From Pohlia nutans (taxonomy: Eukaryota; Streptophyta; Bryopsida; Bryales; Mniaceae): a stretch of 64,000 bases of DNA. How positions within the stretch are numbered: position 1 is the first letter of the stretch; the number at the start of each line of letters is the position of its first letter. The notes beneath the pieces were generated by a model. It did no database searches, was not told the origin of the DNA, and saw nothing but the letters and a program-made list of their open reading frames with translations. Location: assembly GCA_022496805.1 (NCBI GenBank), contig CM040091.1, positions 22,248,336 through 22,312,335 of the forward strand, given 5' to 3'. Shown here piece after piece: positions 57,716 through 64,000 of the stretch. The position numbers and the translations under genes are program-made.

Positions 57716-58917
57716 TCAATGCACCTATGTATGTGTCGGCTCGTTACTTGCTCATGGTCGAGGGGCATAGTTGGGCTCAACCAAGGATTTTTACACTGAT
57801 GAAGGATCCTATGTTGTGGGGTGTGAAGAGATGCATTTTTCTTCATTTTTGAGGGTCATTTGCACAACTTTCCTTTCATTTTTTTGAGAAATTTCATTTT
57901 GTATATTATAGTGTGTACTAAATTGAAGTAGAATATTTATTTTACTACCTTCATATATAAGATTAGCAATTCGATTTCACTGTTACAGTTTACAAAGTAC
58001 GTCATCAAAAAGTGCTCCGGAGACAGTTTTGGGTTTTCCCAAATTTTCTTCACTACAGAAACCTAAAAAAAGTTTTTTCAAAGACGAACAAAATTTCCAC
58101 TTCACCCACATTCCCAAATAGAAAACAAATAAAAACTTAACTGAAAGAAACCTACTGGAATTATGCATTTTTTGAGTTTAGCTGACTCAGAGATATGAAA
58201 ATACAGGTCCTTGAGCCTCCCACTCCAAATTCAAAGAAGTGTACATGTGCATTATAAAATGCAACTAGGAGTGATGTTTTGAACTTAATGTAGGAATAAA
58301 AGGTGTACATAAGGAATTTAATATTCTATCCATACGGTTACATATATGATTGCTACCACCAATATTTTTGCTTGAAATTTGAAATTCTTTGGTAATTTCA
58401 TTACAAATAAAATATTGACAATCTGTGTATGTAAATTTGTTGTGATGTGTTGAAATGTAATACTCTAAATGTAGTGATTCCTAAAGACTTTTTGGTTGCT
58501 TCATCCTTGAGAGTTGACACTAGTAAATGTGTCATTCTAATGGGGAAATATCCAGACAAAATCACTACGCACGTGTGAAAATGGGCACCACTTTCCTGGA
58601 CATCTCCCTTAGCAGTGCCACCTTTTCTACTAAGGCGAGGGATCCAAATTATTGATGCTACACAGACTTCTGACCTCACAACATCAATTCATGAGCTTGT
58701 TTTTTATGCAGGAACACGAAATGCAGGAATTAAATTCATTCACACACTCACCGATTTATAATTTTATTCCAAAGAGTGGTTGCTGCAATTGAGTTTAAAA
58801 TTTTGAGGTTGAATTTTAAAGAAAGGTCAGAATGTTATGGATGTGGGCAGGTTCAAGATGAAGTCCGACACAGGCAGTTTGAAGCTAAAAATGGTGGACA
58901 TAGTCGTCAGTGTCTAA
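57716..58917. other. No gene recognised
   Basis: AT-rich, no supported gene or bounded repeat. Confidence 0.4.
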
Positions 58918-59280
58918 GGGCCGCTTCACACTATGGCTGTCCAAGTCGAGAGGCCATGGGATTGAGAGTCCAAACTTTGTTGAGAGTCCAAAGAAATCTA
59001 CTGAAAATAGGCATAAAATATAGTTTTCTTTTTTTATGAAAAGAAATCGACGGCCTCTCGACCATAGTGACGGGTCTTGCAAAATGTAGGACCCAAACTT
59101 CCTCTCGAGAGGCCGTCACCTTTGTCAAAAAGTGTTGCCATGTAAGCATTTTGAAGGTCCACGGCCTTTGGACTTTGGCCTCTAGTGTGAAGGGTCGAGA
59201 GGCCGAAACCATGGTTTCTTGCAATTTGATTGGTGGAAATCGAAGGCCTCTCGACCTTCGGCCATAGTGTGAAGCGGCCC
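58918..59280. mobile_element. PIF/Harbinger-like MITE
   Basis: Starts GGGCCGCTTCACACTATGG and ends with its inverse, TAA on both sides (58915-58917, 59281-59283). Inside, the motif TCGAGAGGCCG / CGGCCTCTCGA recurs in both orientations at least five times. 363 bp. Confidence 0.88.
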
Positions 59281-59651
59281 TAATGAAACTACTTCCATTC
59301 AAGATGTGAAATGATAGCATGAACCTTTACTTTTTCATTCCACTTGGGAAGTGGAAATTGAACACAATAAAGGTTCTAAAAGGACTGGTCTATTGCAAGG
59401 TAGAAGCAAACTTGATTTCTCATAATATGACGTTTTTAGTGTGGCAAATGTAGAAGTTTTATTGATGAAATATTTATCTTTTTTCAACTAGCAAAAAGTT
59501 CTTTGTACTCAATGATGGTTCATTCATAACAGTTCACCTAATACGAACAACAATGCCATCAAATCCAAAACATAAAGTCTCTTCGTGTTAGTGGCTCTTG
59601 ATTGGCCAACATTGTGTTGTTTTCATTAGAAAATAACTGAGGCCAAATGAG

Positions 59652-59742
59652 GGCTGCCTCAATGCAACTTCAGGGTAACCTCAAACCTTCAGTGCAGCTC
59701 AATGCAACTTCAGGGTAACTTCAAGCCTTTAGTGCAGCTCAT
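59652..59742. repeat. 45-bp tandem duplication
   Basis: CTCAATGCAACTTCAGGGTA occurs twice 45 bases apart, each followed by CAAACC/CAAGCC-TT-AGTGCAGCTC. Confidence 0.85.
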
Positions 59743-60441
59743 CATGTGTCAGTGCATCTATGTGTACATGTGTACATACAATGTACATGTGCTAGTTTAC
59801 TTCGCCATGTGGGTGCTTGTTAATCGCCATGTGACTTCGTAGCCACATGGCAGACTATGAGTGGACGAAGAGAATTTTTTTGCCAACAAGGCACGCGTGC
59901 ATTACGGTTCCCAAAAGCGGGAACGAGCTGCAATGCGCAGGGAACTCGTAGCCCCAATAAGGGTTCAAATATCTTGTAATGCGTTTCTCTACTCTAAAAC
60001 ACACTTTCTAGGAGTTCTACAAATTAGTTATGGCTTACTTATCAAGTTTGGATACATTCTCCGACTATGACAGAATTCAGACAAGTCAACGCAATGGTTT
60101 TGGGGCAGTAATTGGTAATAGGACACAGGACAACCAACCGTAGCAGCACCAAGTCATGTATATCACATTATTTCTCAAATGAACCCAATGGAAATCAAAC
60201 CCGAACAACATAATTGTAACACAAGGCCTCGCACAAGGCTCTTCACCAACCAACCACAAAACCTATGACTTGGCAATCATCACCAAAAAAAATCTCAAAC
60301 TATACCTCGTAATTATCTATATACTTGATTTTGGTTACTTTTGTTATAAGTTTCTAGTCACTACAATGTCTATTCTCAAAAGGGGATAATAGTTGTGCAC
60401 CAATGGTTTTTTGCCCAGTGGACATTGGCTCATTGTCATTA

Positions 60442-60815
60442 GCAGATAGATAGATAGAAACTCCGGTTCCTTTTTAGGAAGGGGCCGACGTGAATGAAGT
60501 ATCCGTTCGTAATGTCAATGACCCCATGCCCACCGGACAAGGGGACATTGGGACAATACTACTCTCCCCTTTCGAGGATGGACACTATAGTGACACACTA
60601 TGCTACAACCTAGCTAGCCACTAGTACCTTGAAGGTACCGGACATAGTATCCCCCCAAAGGACTTTGAGGTACCCATACAATAAGGTCCAAGGACCCCAC
60701 CATAGTTGGGTGGACTATGGTGGTGAGCACCACGCCGGCATGGGGAATAGAATCCACAACCTCCTCACTGTGGGGGCCATGAGCCCTAACCACCAAGCCA
60801 AGGCCTGTGGTGCCT
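60442..60815 (-). mobile_element. tRNA-derived SINE with target duplication
   Basis: Read on the minus strand, the head has an A-box-like GGCTTGGTGGTTAGGG (60784-60799) and a degenerate B box GGTTGTGGATTCTATTCC (60744-60761). The 3' end is a CTATCTATCTATC tail. It is flanked by TTGTCATTA at 60433-60441 and 60816-60824. The left arm at about 32945 has the site once (CCATTACC), i.e. the empty site. About 374 bp. Confidence 0.85.
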
Positions 60816-61296
60816 TTGTCATTACTAACAAAAACTTTATTCATGCCTATTTTCTACAACTTAACTATTTGCACCGCTAATTTTCTACAACTTAAATCTT
60901 CAATCAAATCTAAGGTTGGAGGTTTACAATATTAGATATTGAGGTTAGAATTTGATTTGACTTTTAAAGAATATTTTTTGTAAAAATTAGAAAATAAAAT
61001 AAAACTAATCCTACTAAATCAATTACAAGTTTATTTTGTGTTCATCATTTTGGACCTTCAAAAGTTTAAAAAAATAAAAATTAATAAGTTTGTAATCCAT
61101 TTGTCTCTTCTTTTGACCCTTTTAAGGTTCCAATTAGTTTAGTGAAACTTGTTCCACTATGTTACTAACTTCTAAAAGTTACATTAATGAAAGTTGAATA
61201 ACTTCAAACCTCTTTTATCTCCCAACTTTATTCGAGATCTCTAACTTTTGATTTGATTATGAATTTGAAATTTTAGGAGGTGCTGTTAGTCATGTA

Positions 61297-62275
61297 CAGT
61301 GGGGTCCAAGGTAAAATGGCGTTTTTGGTTTCGCAGTGAGAAAAATTTCAGTACTGCCAACTTTGAAAGCCTCCTGAGAGCTCAAAAATTGGTATTTTAT
61401 CACGAAAGTTTTACCAGAGACTTATCTTTAAGTTAATTATATGTCTTACAAATTTCAAGGCCAAAAGATTCACCAAAAACAAGTTATTCAAAATGTATCA
61501 ACATTGGTAGCTGATGAATTTTTTTCACTGCTGCCAACTTTGACAACCTCCCAAAGATTGAATTTTATTTTTTTTGCCATGAAATTCTTGGAAAAGAAAC
61601 CTCTGTAAGTTAATAACATATGATAAAAATTTCAAGGCCAAAAGATTAATGCAAAAAAAGATATTAACAATCTACCAAAATGTGTAGTTGTGGGAAACAA
61701 TGGGGGAAACTACACACATTGGTAGATTGTAAATATTTTTCTTTGTATAGATTTTTTGACCTTGAAATTTGGCATGAATTTTTTTTATCATAAAGAGCAT
61801 GTTGTGCCAAAAATTTCATGGTAAATAGACAATTTCTCAACCGTTGGGAGGGTGTCAAAGTTGGTAGCAAAGTTACCCCCATTGTTTCCCACAACTACAC
61901 ATGTTGGTAGATTGTTAATATCTTTTTTTGCATTGATCTTTTGGCCTTGAAATTTTTATCATATGTTATTAACATGAAGAGGTTTTTGTTCCAAGAATTT
62001 AATGGCAAAACAAATCAAATTCAATCTTTGGGAAGCGGCTGCAGTGAAAACATTTCCACAGCTACCAATGTTGATAGATTTTGAATAACTTGTTTTTGGT
62101 GAATCTTTTGGCCTTGGAATTTGTCATACATATAATTAACTTAAATATAAGTCTTTGGTAAAAACTTTGTGGTAAAATACCAATTTTTGAGCTCTCGGGA
62201 GGCTTTCAAAGTTGGCAGTACTGAAATTTTTCTCACTGCGAAACCAAAAACGCCATTCTACCTTGGACCCCACTG
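61297..62275. mobile_element. Foldback element 1, TA-type
   Basis: Starts CAGTGGGGTCCAAGG and ends with its inverse; the two halves are inverted over hundreds of bases. TA at 61295-61296 and 62276-62277. Made of repeated modules of about 170 bp containing CTGCCAACTTTGA...CCTCCC...TTCAAGGCCAAAAGAT...CTACCAA, in both orientations. 979 bp, no coding capacity. Confidence 0.9.
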
Positions 62276-62277
62276 TA

Positions 62278-63267
62278 CAGTGGGGTGACACCAAAATTGT
62301 CCCCTTGTGCAATTCCAGGGAAAGTGCCCACACTGTTGCCAACTTTGACATCCTCCCGAGCGCTGGAAAATTGTTATTTATACATGAAATTTTAGACACA
62401 AAATCATTGTTATGTTGAAAACATGTGTACCAAATTTCAAAGCTATAAGATTGATACAAAAAAAGATATTCAAGATTTACTAACAAGGGGTAGCTGTAAG
62501 AAATGTTTCACAGCTGCCAACTTTGACACCCTCCCAAGGATTGAAGAATATTTTTTTCGCATGGGATTTTGGGAGTAGGAACATCTTTATGTTTTTTACA
62601 CATGTGAAAAAATTCAAGTCCAAAAGACCCACGAAAAATATGATATTCCAAATCTACCAACATGTGTAGTTGTGAGAAACAAAGTTGCTTCACAACTACG
62701 TTGGTAGATATAGAATAACTATTTCTGTGTGTATCTTTTGGCCTTGAAAATTTTCATACATGTGATCAACATCATGAAGATCATGTGACAAAAATTTAAT
62801 ATTGAAATAACAAATTCTCAGCCCTAGGAAGGCTGTCAAAGTTGGAAGTTGTGAAGCAACTTTGTTTCTCACAACTACACATGTTGGTAGATTTGGAATA
62901 TCATACTTTTCGTGGGTCTTTTGGACTTGAATTTTTTCACATGTGTAAAAAACATAAAGATGTTCCTACTCCAAAAATTCCATGTGAAAAAAAAATTTCT
63001 TCAATCCTTGGGACGGTGTCAAAGTTGGCAGCTGTGAAACATTTCTTACAGCTACCCCTTGTTAGTAAATCTTGAATATCTTTTTTTGTATCAATCTTCT
63101 TGCTTTGAAATTTGGTACACATGTTTTCAACATAACAATGATTGTGTGTCTAAAATTTCATGTATAAATAACAATTTTCCAGCGCTCGGGAGGGTGTCAA
63201 AGTTGGCAGCAGTGTGGGCACTTTCCCTTGAATTGCACAAGGGGACAATTTCGGTGTCACCCCATTG
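62278..63267. mobile_element. Foldback element 2, TA-type, abutting element 1
   Basis: Starts CAGTGGGGTGACACC and ends GGTGTCACCCCATTG, TA at 62276-62277 (shared) and 63268-63269. Same modular plan as element 1 but with its own terminal 60 bp (AAAGTGCCCACACTG). 990 bp. The left arm has the empty site TTGTACATG at 32466-32474. Confidence 0.9.
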
Positions 63268-63357
63268 TACAATGAGGTTGATCCATTGAATTGTCAATTT
63301 TTTATTTTTTTTTGAGAAAATAAAAGTATAAACGTAATATAAAATCAATGATAGAAC

Positions 63358-63908
63358 TTAACCCTTTGATGTCCTAATTGAACACTGATTTTGAAGATGC
63401 GTTATAAAATGTGTGATGAATAACAAAAACGGAGTTGATGTACAAAGTTAAGTTATAAATGTCAGCGTGATGATCCCATTTGTATCGTTGGATTCATCAT
63501 CCTTTTTATGATTTTTTTCATTGTATTTTCAGGCTTTTCTTTTGAAATCCAATTAAAAACCCCAAATCTGATTTTTTTTTTTTAAATATTGTAATGAATT
63601 TGGAATAACATGCACTACACGACTACAAGATGGTATGATTTCCATAATTTGATTCTACTTATTTTGGAAAATCATGTTTAAGGTCTCACTTTTTGAACTA
63701 AGAATGAAATTTGACATAAACCAATTATGTTATTTTAATAAAAATCATGGTATCTTATTTTGAAGATTCATATCGTACAAATGATAGTCAATTAGCACAA
63801 GAACCAAGAGAAATTTGAATGAATAAAAAATTATACAAGATGTAGTCAAAAAAATGGTTACAATCTATTTGTTATTCATTACATGGATGCAAGTGCGTCA
63901 AAGGGTTG
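63358..63908. mobile_element. Family A TTAA-type element in right arm
   Basis: Inverse of 31832-32382; TTAA-CCCTTTGATGTCC at left is intact, right flank is TTGA. Confidence 0.8.
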
Positions 63909-64000
63909 ATAGATCTCTAACAAGTGGCTAGTTGTGTAGTCTATGCCTTAGTATTTACCATATATTTACTTTTACACCTTGTTTGTACTGTTCAGCCATG

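Larger units (their letters stand above)
60065..64000. repeat. Right arm of the large inverted duplication
   Basis: Inverse of 31741-33315 and continues past the window end. It is longer because of a SINE (60442-60815) and two foldback elements (61297-63267) that the left arm lacks. Confidence 0.88.

Noticed and set aside
1..64000. CRISPR arrays, bacterial operons, rRNA, retrotransposon polyproteins or integrated viral genes
   Set aside because: No direct-repeat/spacer pattern, and no reverse transcriptase, integrase, capsid or replication motifs were seen in any frame.

Overview
The window looks like nuclear DNA of a land plant. Genes have GT-AG introns, the recognisable proteins are plant families (CPRD49-type GDSL esterase, trihelix DNA-binding protein, DUF676 serine esterase, LRAT/NC-domain protein), and the AT-rich intergenic space is packed with short non-autonomous DNA transposons. 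I cannot name the species. A seed-free plant is only a guess. No prokaryotic operon, CRISPR array, rRNA or convincing tRNA gene was seen. Coding sequence is a small minority of the 64 kb; most of the rest is repeat-derived or unassigned. Splice sites were read by eye. ||| Layout: 1-2252 is a nest of four TTAA-type elements. 2571-6365 (+) is a six-exon GDSL esterase with transposons in four of its five introns. 11286-13530 (+) is a two-exon trihelix gene with three MITEs in its intron. 14279-16816 holds TTAA, CACTA-like and TA-type elements. 17080-18757 (+) holds an unrecognised gene whose first exon is split by a CACTA-type element that itself carries a hAT-like element. 18882-24779 is mostly transposons, including a three-level nest. 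24801-30168 (-) is an eleven-exon DUF676 lipase-like gene. 31741-33315 is one arm of an inverted duplication whose other arm is 60065-64000. 36215-37162 is a pair of TTAA elements sharing one target site. 37540-39900 is a less AT-rich stretch that may be a transcript leader. 41592-42353 (+) is an intact intronless LRAT gene. 51470-53931 (-) is a two-exon four-helix membrane protein gene of unknown family. 55937-56553 (+) is a frameshifted second LRAT copy. ||| The main systems-level signals are about transposition. One large group of elements has ends resembling TTAA-CCCYTAAA-type termini, unrelated interiors and 4-bp A/T target duplications (TTAA, with TTAT and ATAT variants). Two long foldback elements stand head-to-tail sharing one TA dinucleotide. 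Four TA, SINE or CACTA-like insertions can be checked against an empty paralogous site inside this same window. The LRAT locus was duplicated together with a relic of exon 1 of the membrane-protein gene, so the three copies give an internal clock for insertions. The protein genes show no shared pathway; they are independent housekeeping-type or unknown genes in a transposon-rich neighbourhood.
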